Assembly: GCA_039707655.1 (NCBI GenBank)
Contig: CM077675.1
Location: 416,205,162-416,269,161 of the forward strand
Direction: 5' to 3'
From: Elymus sibiricus
Lineage: Eukaryota; Streptophyta; Magnoliopsida; Poales; Poaceae
DNA length: 64,000 nt
The notes beneath the pieces were generated by a model. The model was not told the origin of the DNA. It saw only the letters and a list, made by a program, of their open reading frames with translations, and made no database searches. Of the stretch, positions 46,210 through 56,832 are shown one piece after another. The stretch's first letter is position 1; each line of letters starts with the position of its first letter. Made by a program: the position numbers and the translations under genes.

Positions 46210-49200
46210 CAGGAAGATCCTAGCTAAGCGGAGGCACAATCTTTGGCTCCCGCACGCTCCGCGGTGGCCGAAGCGAAAGCCCCATCCTTGGCCGCGGCGC
46301 ACTCCGCGTCAGCCTTCGCGCCCTAGTCCTGAGCCAGCTCGGGGTCGGCGTAGTCATCGGTGTTGGAGGCGGCATCCTCATCGTCCGTCTCGCCGGCACT
46401 GCCGTCCGGGTCACCAAAGGCCAGTGAGTACTGGTCCTCCGGGAACACCGCGCCGTCTACCGCTCGCTCCGGAACGTACTCGTCCCAGGAAGCAAAGGAC
46501 GTGAGGTCACTGGCTCGCACGGCTAGCGCGTCGGCAACCGCTTCCAGCTCCGCTTCAGAGCCGGCACGCTGGGTCGCGAGCAGCTCTAGGTCCAGCCCGG
46601 AGTACCAGGACTTCGCGACGCAGAGCGCCATGGCCGTGCCGGCCCGTGCCGCGAAGGCCCTCCAAGCGTTCACCCGCATGGTCCCCGCCTCCAGTCGCCG
46701 AGACAACCGGCTCACGGTGGCCGGCTACACCGTGTCCAGCCAGAGGTTGCGAACCAGCGCCAAGCCGGCCTTCTGGAGCCGCTCCATGGCCCGGAACACC
46801 TCGTTCAGGCGCACTTTGGCGGCAATCCCCACCTCGTCCACGGTCCAGGTAACAAGCCACCCGACGTGGACTCCCAGCGCATGTTGTTCCTTGCGGTGGG
46901 CCTCCATAGCCGCTTTCGCGGCCTCCTGTGTATCTGGGAAGAGCCTTGAGGAGGAGGAGAGAGGCGTGCGGCGTAAGACAAAAGAGAGGCCGGTCCAAGC
47001 CGACGCGCGAAGAAAAACAAAACAACGGAAACTTACCGGATAGAAGACGGTCCACCGCGTGTGCCTCCTCCTGCAGCGCGGCCTCCCTAGCCGGCCAGTC
47101 CTGGACCCGACGATCATGCTCGGCCTGCGCCGCTTGCGCCTCCTTGGCCGCTTTTGCCAGCAAGGCGTACTTGGCCTCTAGCGCTTCACGATGAGCCGCC
47201 TCCCGCTCCTCCAACTCACGGCTACGAGCCGCCTCCCGCTCCTCTACCTCCCAGCGATGAGCCGACTCGCACTCATCCTTCTCCGCCTACGCGCAGTCCG
47301 CCGCCTGGCGAAGCCGGCCGCATTCCGTGGCCAGGAGGTCCCGCTGCTCCTCGACCTGTACCACTCGGCTGCGAGCGTCGACCGCCTCGGCAACGGTGGC
47401 TGTGCAACACAAAGGAGGCTCCGTCAGCAGGAGGTGAACAAAGGAAAGAGCAAGAAAAAGGACTCAACCCGCCTGCGTCTGCAGTCGGCTCGAGTCCCAG
47501 GGGCTACACCCAGTGGGTGCGCTCGAGCGCCCCCACTAAAAAATTCATAAGATCGACATACCTCGCAGGTCTGCAGACATGGTGGCCAGCCGGCTCTCAG
47601 CCTCCCGATGCAGGCCCAGCAGCGTGTTGAACGCGGTCACCCGACGATCGTGGACGGCCTGCAAAGATAAAGAGTAGAAAAGCCTTGCGATTAGACTCGA
47701 CCCGGCTGCCCTCCAACCGGCCCGAGTCTCGGGGGCTACACCCAGTGGGTGCGCTAGCGTGCCCCCACTGGAAAAGACTAAAGCAAGGACTACATCGTAA
47801 GGCGGAAAGAAACAAAAAGAGAAGAGAAACAAGATACCAAATGCTTACCGCGACAGACCGCTCGAGATGCACCGGCCGGCTCCTAGGTACCTGGTCCTCC
47901 TGCGCCGCCTGGGTGCGGAAGTCGGTGAATTCGGCGATGAGCGCAGGCACCGCGGCCCCAAGGGCGCTCGGCGCACCGCCCCCGGGCGCGCCACCAGCCG
48001 CGGCCCAAGACTCCTGCGGCTGGTCCTCGCCGCCAAGGCCGGACGGACACCGCACCGCGACGATCAAGGGGCCAGCTGCTCCAGGCCTCCCGGCGGGCGG
48101 GCCTGCCGCCCCTGTCGACGAGTCGGCGACGGCTGCTCCCCCCGGCACCGTGGCCTCAATCCCCGGCACGCCGCCTCCGGCTGCGCCGCCCCGTCCACCT
48201 CCGGGGCCGGGGCCTCCGGCTCCATGGCGTCAACCTCCGGCGGCACGTCGTCAGCCCCCGGGGGCACGTCGACGGCCCCTGGTGGCATGCCGCTGTGATC
48301 TGGTGCCGCCTCCTTGGCGGCTCCCGCTGCGCTCGCAGCCGCGCGCACCGTCACCTCAGCCTGCGCATCCACCTCCGCCCGCCGCACGGGGTCATGCGTG
48401 CTTTTGGACCTTCTCTCCTTGCTCGGGGGAAACGACTCCCAGGATTGGCCCGCTGCCTCCACGCGGGCTCTCCCCGACGCCTGCCTCCGCGCCGCCTCCT
48501 CCCACGGCCGGCGATACTCCTCGAGCCGCTCCTGCTCGGCCGCCTCCTGGTTTCGCCATGCCGCACGCTCCCTCTCCTCGGCGGCGGCCCTGCGGGCCGC
48601 CTCCGCCGCTTCATCGCCCGCGGCACCTCCCGAAGGGGCCGTCTTCCCCAGGCCACGCAGTTCCCTGCACAGCGGGATGAGAGGAGAAGGCTAGAAGAAA
48701 CCATGAGAAATTCCAAGAAAGCTTACCCAACATTGGTAGGAACCGCGCGCCTGGCAGGACCTGCCGGGGCGACCCGCGGTTTCTTTCCGCCGCCTCCGCA
48801 GCTGCCTCCCGGCTGCCCGCCGGCCGCTTTCTTGGGGGCCGGCTGGGAGCCTGCTGGCTGCTTCCCCCGACTGATCGCGCCCGTGTCGTCCTGTCCCTGG
48901 CCGCGGCCGGCTCGGCGAATGCGTTTCCTCGGTGCTGTGGTGTCGTCGCCCGAGGCTTCGAGGTCCTCCAGGACTACTGCATCGCGAGTCTCTCCCGGCT
49001 CAGCGTCGTCGTCAGACCAGTCCCGCAAAAGCGATTGGGGGAGAAACTCACCGGCCGACTCAGACCACTCCGACTCCACTTCGCCGGCCTTTGGCGCGCC
49101 GGCTCGCACCGACTCGACCGGCTCCACGTCGTCGTCGTCCTCAACCTCTTTGGGGTCCGACTCCGCCACGTCGGTGGCAGGCTTGCCGAACTCCTATAGC

Positions 49201-49769
49201 AAAGGGAAGACCTGCGTCCGGAGGGGGCCTTGCGCTGTTATGTTTGGGGGAGGACACCAGCATGAAAAAAGAAAAAGGAAGGGGGGTGCGCGTCTCGTCA
49301 CGTACCCGCGGAGCCGGACGTTACCGGCAGTATGGGGCCTTGCCCCACTGCCACCCGTCTTTGCTCATCTTGCTCAGCCTTCAGCTCCTTGGTGGAGAGC
49401 CGGCATGGGTCATGCTGGCTGCCCATCTGGCAGATGAGGTGTGGCCGGCGTTGCAGTGGCTGCACCCGGCGTGCCACCGTGGTGGCGATCAGATCCACGG
49501 CCGAGAGGCCTTCCGAGCAGGTCATCGCCGCCAGCCAGGCACAGAGCCGGTCCGCCGTTTCAGCCGACTGCGGCGGAGGAACCCTCCAGTTCAGCATGGC
49601 GTTCGGCGGTTGATTGACGAAGGCGGACAGATTGATGAAGTCCTGGTCCGGCCTCACGTTCTTCACGTAGAAGAACCCCTTCTGCCAGCTCTTCACCGAG
49701 TCTTGTAGCGGAAGCCGGCTCCAAGGCGGTGGTGGACGAGAGCGTCTCCATAGGCGCGGGGTCAGTCAT
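46210..49769 (-). pseudogene. Antisense gene of Tat-1
   Basis: On the minus strand the reading starts at an ATG at 49767-49769 (MTDPAPMETLSST). It passes a frameshift near 49700 into WQKGFFYVKNVRPDQDF ... NQPPNAMLNW (49696-49298), the counterpart of the Tat-2 antisense domain. Further blocks are 49169-48723 (acidic, then KKPRVAPAGP), an alanine/proline-rich part at 48460-47870, a coiled coil at about 47214-47030 (MEEREAAHREALEAKYALLA) and an acidic end at 46715-46323 (YSLAFGDPDGSAGETDDEDA). The gaps between blocks look like introns. The promoter is missing because the element stops at about 49763. Long plus-strand frames over it (for example 47685-48680) are GC shadows. Confidence 0.6.
47490..47769 (+). 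repeat. Two copies of a ~48-bp motif with internal inverted symmetry
   Basis: 47490-47537 and 47722-47769 share cgagtc(c/t)c(a/g)ggggctacac and cagtgggtgcgct. Each contains cagtggg...cccccact, which can pair. They lie in intron-like gaps of the antisense gene, 232 bp apart. Confidence 0.75.
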
Positions 49770-50831
49770 AATTTTTTAATGGGTTCACATCAGGTAAACA
49801 TGCACGTACATGCACGTATGGAGCAAAATCCGTTGGGTTCAATTGAACCCAGCGCTTGTACGTTGGCTCCGCCGCTGGGCGTGCAAACTGTCCCAGCTTT
49901 GCAGAGACAATTCGGAGGACAAAACAAATCGATCTAGTAAACAAACCGATCCAATCTTGTTTTTTTTTTCTTTTCAGATTACAAACGAACTTGCGGCGCA
50001 AAATATGGTGGACAAAAATAAAGTACGATCTAGTAGATAATTTTCACTCGAACTAATCTAAACCAGCACTAGTACTAGGATGAATGCAATCAAAAATTCA
50101 ACAAAGCAAATACTAGATGCAAACTGCTTAAGGCTAAAAAGATAGGTGCAGCGGATGAACTAATCTAATTTTTGTTGGCTTTTTTTTGTGGATTATAGGA
50201 CGGAAAACAATCTAATCTAATAAAACTGTAAATGTCTCACCGATGAACCTGAAAACTGATACCACTTGATGTGAACTGGGGCCCGATCTTTCGATGAGAG
50301 TGGGAATAACTACGATTTTGTGGGACTTGACCCTCACGATCCGGCTACCAACCGTACAGGGAGAACCGTACACTACTGATATCCACGGCAATCGCTGAAC
50401 CAACTCCACGGTGTTATCGACCAAGCTAACGGCGCGATCGACCTATCCACGAAGGAGTTTTCCTGCAAGCAAATCGAAGAACATGCAAGAAAATAATAGC
50501 CAAGCAATCTAAAATTGCGAATATGCTAGATGAATAGATCTCACAATATGGGGTTCCGATAGGATGTCTTGACGGTCGCACTAGTCGCTACGAGCGAAGA
50601 CAAAACCCGAGTCTAACCCTAGATGTGGCTAGCTATTTATTAAAAGGTGTATGACGGTTACTGGGACACACGCGTAGATCCCTTGCGGACGTAGATGCGT
50701 AACATGTCCGATGTCTTGTTGGTGTTCGCCGGCTCCTACGTGTATGGGCCGTACACGCACGGTACAGGGATGGCCCATAGCTTCTCGTCCACGTCGCGTG
50801 TGTGTTGGCTGCAACCAAAATCCTTCAGAAG
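49770..50831 (-). mobile_element. Possible start of a non-autonomous LTR element (leader and part of an LTR)
   Basis: On the minus strand an LTR-like end ttcacatca (50267 onward on plus) is followed after two bases by TGGTATCAG (50256-50264), complementary to the 3' end of initiator-Met tRNA. An AT-rich leader without coding sequence runs on to about 49770. A minus-strand TATA-like tttaataaatagc near 50630-50643 would fit its LTR promoter. An 18-bp perfect palindrome tgggttcaattgaaccca sits at 49834-49851. No second LTR is seen, and the right LTR limit is obscured by the Mutator-like and hAT insertions. Confidence 0.3.
50256..50264 (-). promoter_or_regulatory. Candidate initiator-Met-tRNA primer site
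   Basis: ctgatacca on plus (TGGTATCAG on minus) lies two bases from a tgatgtg LTR-like border. Only about nine bases match. Confidence 0.35.
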
Positions 50832-51972
50832 GGAGCAACTAGTTAGCGAGCACTCCCTCGCAAGCGTTTCAGCGATCACTCCCACGCGCCGCCACTTGGC
50901 GCGTTTCCAGTCGCCGCCACGTGTCACGCTCTGAGCGTTCCCTTCGGATTTTGTTTTTTCGCACGCGTTTTCGCTTTTTTGGAGTGATTTTTTTCCGGAT
51001 TTTTTTGGTGTTCCGATTTTTCACCGGTCTTTCGTAGCTTTTGGACGAAAAAAAAAAATTCAATTTTTTTTATGCGCGAAAAACCGCGTTTTCTGTTTTT
51101 TTTACGCGAAAAAACGCATTTTCTGTTTTTTTTTTGCGAGAGGCACGGTTTTGCTTCCGCGAGAGGCACGGTTTTGCCTTCGCGAGAGGCACGGCCGTGC
51201 CTCTCGAAAAGGGAAAAAAAACGCGTTTTTTTTTTTGCGAGAGGCACGGTTTTGCTTCCGCGAAAGGCACGGTTTTGCCTTCGCGAGAGGCACGGCCGTG
51301 CCTCTCGGAAAGGAAAAAAAAACGCGTTTTCTGCTCTCTCTTTTTTTTTTCCGCGAGAGGCACGGTTTTTCTTTCACGAGAGGCATGGTTTTGCTATCGC
51401 GAGAGGCACGGCCGTGCCTCTCGGAAAGAAAAAAAAACGCGTTTTCTGCTCTCTTTTTTTTTCCCGCGAGAGGCACGGTTTTGCTTCCATGAGAGGCACG
51501 GTTTTGCCTCTCCCGAAACGGAAAAAAACGTGTTTTCTGCTCTCTATTTTTTTTCCGCGAGAGGCACGGTTTTGCTTCCGCGAGAGACACGGTTTTGCCT
51601 TCGCGAGAGGCACGACCCGTGCCTCTCGGAAAGGGAAAAAACGCGTTTTCTGTTTTTTTTTTCTATCCCGTGAGGCACGGTTTTTTCGTCCGGTTTTTTA
51701 CGTCCGGTTTTTTTGTGAAAAAAAAAATTCGTCAAAACCTATCAACATGGGATCTAGTTTTGAAGATCTCGACGCGAGAAAGCCAAGGGTGAAAACGGTT
51801 CGAGATTTGGACGCACGGTTTAGGAGATAAAACGTTTTGAAAATACGGATCTACGAAAAAAGGAAAAACTCCCAGGTTGCGACAAGTGGCACGCATGCAG
51901 TGCGCCACTTGTCGCAACCTGTGGAGGTGGGAGTAATCGTTGGAAGGTGTACTCGCTAACTAGTGATTTCGC
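50832..51972. mobile_element. Non-autonomous Mutator-like element
   Basis: The ends carry inverted actagttagcgag motifs (near 50839-50851 and, complemented, 51952-51964), with further partial pairing inside (cgatcactcccac against cgattactcccac). The flanks give a candidate 9-bp duplication, cttcagaag (50823-50831) and cttccgaag (51973-51981), eight of nine identical, the length Mutator transposases make. The 1.14-kb interior is non-coding. It consists of T-rich stretches and an array of gagaggcacgg units. A 252-codon plus frame at 51072-51830 is repeat-derived. Confidence 0.6.
51100..51660 (+). repeat. Palindrome-containing minisatellite, about five units of 85-120 bp
   Basis: Each unit has two or three gcgagaggcacggttttgc segments and then a self-complementary core (cgagaggcacgg joined to its complement). 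It ends with aaacgcgttttctgctctc and a T-run. Perfect cores start at 51183, 51284 and 51400, with a variant at about 51604. Confidence 0.88.
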
Positions 51973-52201
51973 CTTCCGAAGCACGTATGTGTGAGCACGT
52001 AGGCCTTGATTGCATGCACATGTGGGCTCTGACTTGATTGCATGCATCTTCTAAGTTGTAGTACGTGTATGCATAGAATGGCCATGACACCCATAAAGGC
52101 ACGTATGCATTTATTTGGTTCATGTAAGCTTCAACTTGTTCAGTATGATCTCGCCTTTCAATAAGCAGTTGGTATACGTCTTCGATAATTCTGTATAAGA
52201 C

Positions 52202-52903
52202 CAGGGCCGGGCCGGCAAAATCCGGGGCCTTGTGCGAAACTAAGAAATTGGATCCTATCTCATAAAAAATGAACTAACGAGTTGTTATAATTATAATTAG
52301 AAAATTAGGAATTAGGAGTAGGAACTAAAGTTAATCGAAAAGAATGACTGCGATAAGCACCTGGAGGATCGAGGAGTCGGTCACCGATCAATCCGACGAG
52401 ACGACGTTGACGAGTCTGAAATTTAAGAGAGGAGATGGGGAAGGCAATGGCGGCAGCGGCCTGTCGCCTTGTCGGCGTGAATCCGAATACCGATGATCCG
52501 ATCGATCTAATGAGTAATGACGAGGGACGAGGTGACGAGACGAGGCGACGAGCAGCCAACCCTGGCGAGTGGCGACGAGACGAGGCGACGGGCGACGAGG
52601 CGACAATTCCTTTCCTATAGATCGATTCGAGAGTTGCCCGATCCCGTCGTCTCGATCCATGTAGCTTTTTCTTTCGAAATCCCAATCCCGTAGCGATAGG
52701 ACGAGGCAGGGCCTGGCGTATCGAGTGTCGTCGCCTTCACTCTAGGAGGTCTCCACGCTCCAGCCCAACTCCAACTCCATCAGGCCCAGTAGCTTTTAGT
52801 TTTTCTTTTCTTTTTAATACTAGGCCTATAGAAATTTTTGGGCCCCCAGAATTGTGGGCCCTGTGCGGGCCGCACTTTTTGCATCACTTTGGGCCCGGCC
52901 CTG
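52202..52903. mobile_element. Short non-autonomous hAT element
   Basis: The termini cagggccgggcc and ggcccggccctg are perfect 12-bp inverted repeats. They are flanked by a perfect 8-bp duplication tataagac (52194-52201 and 52904-52911), diagnostic of hAT transposases. 702 bp, with no transposase. Short frames at 52305-52685 and 52388-52660 are arginine/serine-rich composition effects. The flanks 51982-52193 and 52912-53039 show nothing I can name. Confidence 0.9.
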
Positions 52904-53039
52904 TATAAGACACATAAATGTGTAGTATTTTTGTTTCTAATAGTAAAACAAATAATTGAATACTTATTATTAAAAGTCACCTGAAAAATATGTCGTGTAG
53001 TATTTTTAGATGTATCGATGGTAGTTATGTCCATATCAC

Positions 53040-53612
53040 CTTCTCACATCCACCAGCTGGCCGTTGGTGTGGTAGAGTAGGGTGCACGGATTGGAGTCGG
53101 CCTACGAAGACATGTGTGCGGCATCAGAGGTCCGAAGGCAAAGGAACCGGATGATTATATACGTTGATGAGGGTGCAACATGTAATTACCGTGAGGGCGT
53201 CGAGCTCAGCTAATGTAGAAGCCCCACCTAGCATGCCAGAGATGGAGGACAGGCTGCTATGAGCAGGTGCGGGTGCGGTTCCGAGAGCAAGTGCGGCTGC
53301 TATGTTCACTGAATTGCTCCCAAAGAAGTTGGAAGGGCAAACTCATCTACCTTTGCGGTTGGATTTTTTGAGCCCACTCAACAACATCTGGAAGCAAGGA
53401 AGACAATGAAGCTACAAAATAATTTCTGCAGGTAGCTAACGCTGCCTGCAGAAATTATTTTGTAGCTGCCTCGACTGCCTCAACTTTGGCCTCTTCTTTG
53501 GTAGCAACTATGGCTTTCTCGACAACATGCGCCACCTTCTCATGGATAGACACTTCGCACAACTTCCTTATCTTCACATGCTCCTCCTTGTCCTCCTTGT
53601 AGTAGTAATTCC
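53040..53612 (-). other. Duplicated segment, copy 2 (exon-like on the minus strand)
   Basis: The counterpart of 22199-22753. The minus strand reads YYYKEDKEEHVKIRK and an alanine-rich part (53124-53309). The frame seems to continue across the Athila-2 insertion into 63072-63156 (SCDSIHFSMWK), suggesting that the insertion split one coding-like stretch. Its last bases attcc correspond to cttcc in copy 1 and at 63067-63071. The protein is not recognised. Confidence 0.5.
53411..53466. repeat. 26-bp-arm palindrome with a 4-bp loop
   Basis: The arms at 53411-53436 and 53441-53466 pair with one mismatch around taac. In copy 1 (22574-22608) only the inner six pairs (ggcagc/gctgcc) are present. Confidence 0.93.
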
Positions 53613-54864
53613 TGATAACCCACAAGTATAGGGGATCGTGACAGTCTTCACGGGTAGTATTTCACCCTAATTTATTGGTTCGACACAAGGGGAGCCAAAG
53701 AATATTTATTGGCCTTGACAGCTGAGTTGTCAATTCAACCGCACTTGGGATATCTATCTGCAGCAAAAGTTTAGTATCATGGCAAATAATAGTAGTAGCA
53801 GTAATAGTGATAGTAACAATTTTGTTAACAGTAGTAACAGTAGCAATTGAGTAGGCATGTATTCGTATATAGTCATACGTGCTTGCGATAAGAATTTACA
53901 TGACATCTTTTGTCCTACCCTCCCGTGGCAGCGGGGTCCTATTGGAAACAAAGGGATATTAAAGCCTCCTTTTAAAAGAGAACCGGAACAAAGCATTAAC
54001 ACATAGTGAATACATGAACTCCTCAAACTACTGCAATCACCGGAAGTCTCAATTATTGTCACCTTGGGGTATGCGGATCAAGACACATAGTAGGTGCATA
54101 CAACTTGCAAGATAGGATCCAAATCACTCTTATATTCATTAAAACATAATAGGTTCAGATCTGAAATCATGGCACTCGGGCCCTAGTGACAAGCATTAAG
54201 CATAGCAAAGTCATAGCAACATCAATCTCAAAACATAGTGGATACTAGGGATCAAGCCCTATCAAAATAACTCAATTACATGATCAATTCCATCCACATC
54301 CATCACCGACCAGCTAGCCTACAGAGGAATTACTCACGCCCGGTGGTGAGCGTCATTGAATAGTTGATGGAGAAGGGTTGGTGATGACGACGGCGACGAT
54401 CTCCACTCTCCGGAGCCCCAAACGGACTCCAGATCAGCCCTCCTGAGGAAGAACAGGAGGTGCCGGCGGCTCCGTCTCATAGACTGCGATGAAAACTTCT
54501 CTCTGATTTTTTTTTCTCCGGTAATAGGAATTTATAGGAGTGGAATTAGGGTCGGGGGAGTCTCGTGGGCCCCACAAGCCATCTGGGCACGGCGAGAGGG
54601 GGTGGTCGCGCCATCTTGTCTTGTGGCCCATAGGCAGCCCCCCTCCGGTAGATCTTCGCTCCATAATTCTTCATATATTCCACAAATAATGCACAAAAAG
54701 TTCTGTCCAATTCTGGTAACTTTTATTTCTGCAAAAAAAATAACACCAAAGTAGTTCTGCTAAAAACAGCGTCAGTCCAAGTTAGTTTCATTCAAATCAT
54801 GCAAATTAGATTCCACAAGAAGATCAAAAGTGTTTTGAAATGTAGATACGTTTGAGATGTATCA
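53613..54864 (-). repeat. 3' LTR of Athila-2
   Basis: 1252 bp. It lacks about 165 bp between gcaattgagtag and gcatgtatt near 53850 that 61652-63066 and 22754-24113 both have. The GC hairpin is at about 54555-54650, with the TATA-like ctataaattcc (minus) near 54528-54540. Confidence 0.9.
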
Positions 54865-54880
54865 AATCCCCAAGCTTAAC
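54865..54880 (-). promoter_or_regulatory. Polypurine tract of Athila-2
   Basis: The minus strand ttaagcttggggatt abuts the 3' LTR. Confidence 0.75.
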
Positions 54881-56832
54881 TCATTGCTTGTCCTCAAGAA
54901 ATTAAGTTGATAAACATAAAGTGATAAAGAAAACTTTTACAAACTCTTTGTTCTTTTTGCTGTATGTATGCTTAGCTAGTGTTCAAGTTTTCAGCATAAA
55001 TCATAAGTAACCATATCCATGATAATAATTAAGCAATCATAATAACTCGTGGCAATACGTAACCATCTAGCAAGCAATAATAAAGTATTTCACATGTCAA
55101 CAATTTGTCAAAACAATCACAATATAATATGATGACATGGTATTTCGCTAGCCCTTTCTGAGACCGCAAAATATAAATGCAGAGCACCTCTTAGGTTCAA
55201 GCAGCGACTAAACATTCTAATTGAGGGTAGAAAAGATCCAGTCATGCTCACATCCAACATTAACTAGACTAAATGCATAAGAATGACAATAGTGCTCTCC
55301 AGTCTGGTGCTTTTAATAAGAGAATGATGACTCGATAATAAATAACATGAAAGGCCCTTCGCAGAGGGAAGCATTGATTTGCAAAGGTGCCAGAGCTCAA
55401 GGTTTTAGAACAGAGTCAAGAGTATTATTTTGAATGGTGTGCTTTTACTGTCAACGTCAAGATAGAGTTTTCGATATCTTCCATGCTAAACCAATTATTG
55501 GCGGTTCCCAAACGAAAATATAAAGTTTACTCCTTTTCACCATCCTTACACAAACCATGGCTGACCGAATCCACGGGTGCCTGCCAACATATCAATTGTC
55601 CTAGGAGTTTTTCTATTTAGTTTTGATTATGCAGGACTGGGCATCCTTGTTTTACCAGCCTCTCTCGTGCAATGATAGGTGAATAAATGCCCATCATGAG
55701 AATAACCCACTTAACATGGAAGATATCGACCGCTCTATCGCTCCATGAGCAGTACGAGCACACAAAACGGATGTTTATTTGAATATTTAGAGGTGGCACA
55801 TGCAAATTTACTTGGAACAACAGCGTAGTATTGCATATAGGTAGGTATGGTGGACTCATGTGGAACAACTTGGATTTTAGGAGTTTGGATGCACAAGCAA
55901 TATTCCCGCTTAGTACAGGTGAAGGCTAGCAATAGGTTGGGAAGCGACCAGCTAGAGAGCGAAAACGATCATAATCATGCATTGCGAATAATTAACATTG
56001 GTCATTAGCATGAGTAGGATATGAACACTCTGAATTTAAACATCATGAAGGCTGCATTGGGTTTGAATCAACTACATGTTTTCACATGGGTCAAGTCAAG
56101 CCGCTCAAATTACTCAGAGGGAAAATACCATATCAACATACTACATCATAACAATTTTAATGCATGTGGACACATAAGATAAATCATTATCCACTCCTAG
56201 CTATTTAAGCATGGCATGAGAAACTATAATCTCTAATTTTCATCATATACATGTTCACTCATGATATACTGAATCAAGATCGAACGAGCTAAACATATTT
56301 ACAAAAACAAAAAACAAGGAGAGTTCATACCAGCTTCCTTTACCACAATCACTTCATCAAATATTGTCATTATTGCCTTTCACTTGCACGACCGAATGAT
56401 GTGATAATAATAATAGTGCAAGTGTGTCGTGGACTAAACTGGAATCTAAGAACATTTAAACAAAGTAGAAGACAAGGTAATATGGGCTCTTGGTTAGATA
56501 ACCATCAATAAATATGAGAGCCAGTCAACATTTTCATCGTGGTCTTCTCCTTTCGACAACTCAAAGAAAAGAAAAGAAATTCAGAGAAACATATTGAAAT
56601 ATTTTTGGAGCTTTTTGTTTTTTCTAGAAGAAGGCAAAATAAGAAAAGGAAAACAAAAACGAGAAAAATTATTTACACGGGAAAGCTCCCAACAAGCAAG
56701 GAAATATTTTTGGGTTTTCTTTTAATACTACTAACTAATTAAACGAGAAAGGAAAACCGAAAAGAAGTGCGAAATATTTTTGGATTTTTCAAAGTTTTTC
56801 AAACACACAAGAAGAAAGCGAGAAAAATAAAA
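54881..56832 (-). other. Non-coding internal 3' region of Athila-2
   Basis: AT-rich. 54881-55666 is shared with 24130-24914. Short frames such as 55387-55620 plus (ending TGACQHINCPRSFSI) have no recognisable content. No gene is seen. Confidence 0.6.

Larger units (their letters stand above)
24915..49763 (+). mobile_element. Tat-1: Tat-lineage Ty3/Gypsy retrotransposon, 3' end missing, split by Tat-2
   Basis: The 5' LTR (24915-25912), primer site, gag (to 28256), pol (41275-45530) and antisense gene (46210-49769) are in the order usual for Tat elements. Tat-2 is inserted in gag at 28256/41275. The remaining parts total about 11.8 kb and are notably GC-rich. No second copy of the 5' LTR is found to the right. 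Neither the expected target duplication tctct nor the continuation of the disrupted Athila sequence follows, so the 3' end was lost by deletion or rearrangement near 49763. Multiple stops and frameshifts make it inactive. Confidence 0.85.

Noticed and set aside
47685..48680. 331-codon plus-strand frame rich in Pro, Ala and Arg
   Set aside because: A GC-rich shadow opposite the Tat-1 antisense gene, without domain features.
51072..51830. 252-codon plus-strand frame
   Set aside because: It is the translation of the gagaggcacgg minisatellite and T-runs; openness follows from the repeat, and several other frames and the reverse strand are open too.
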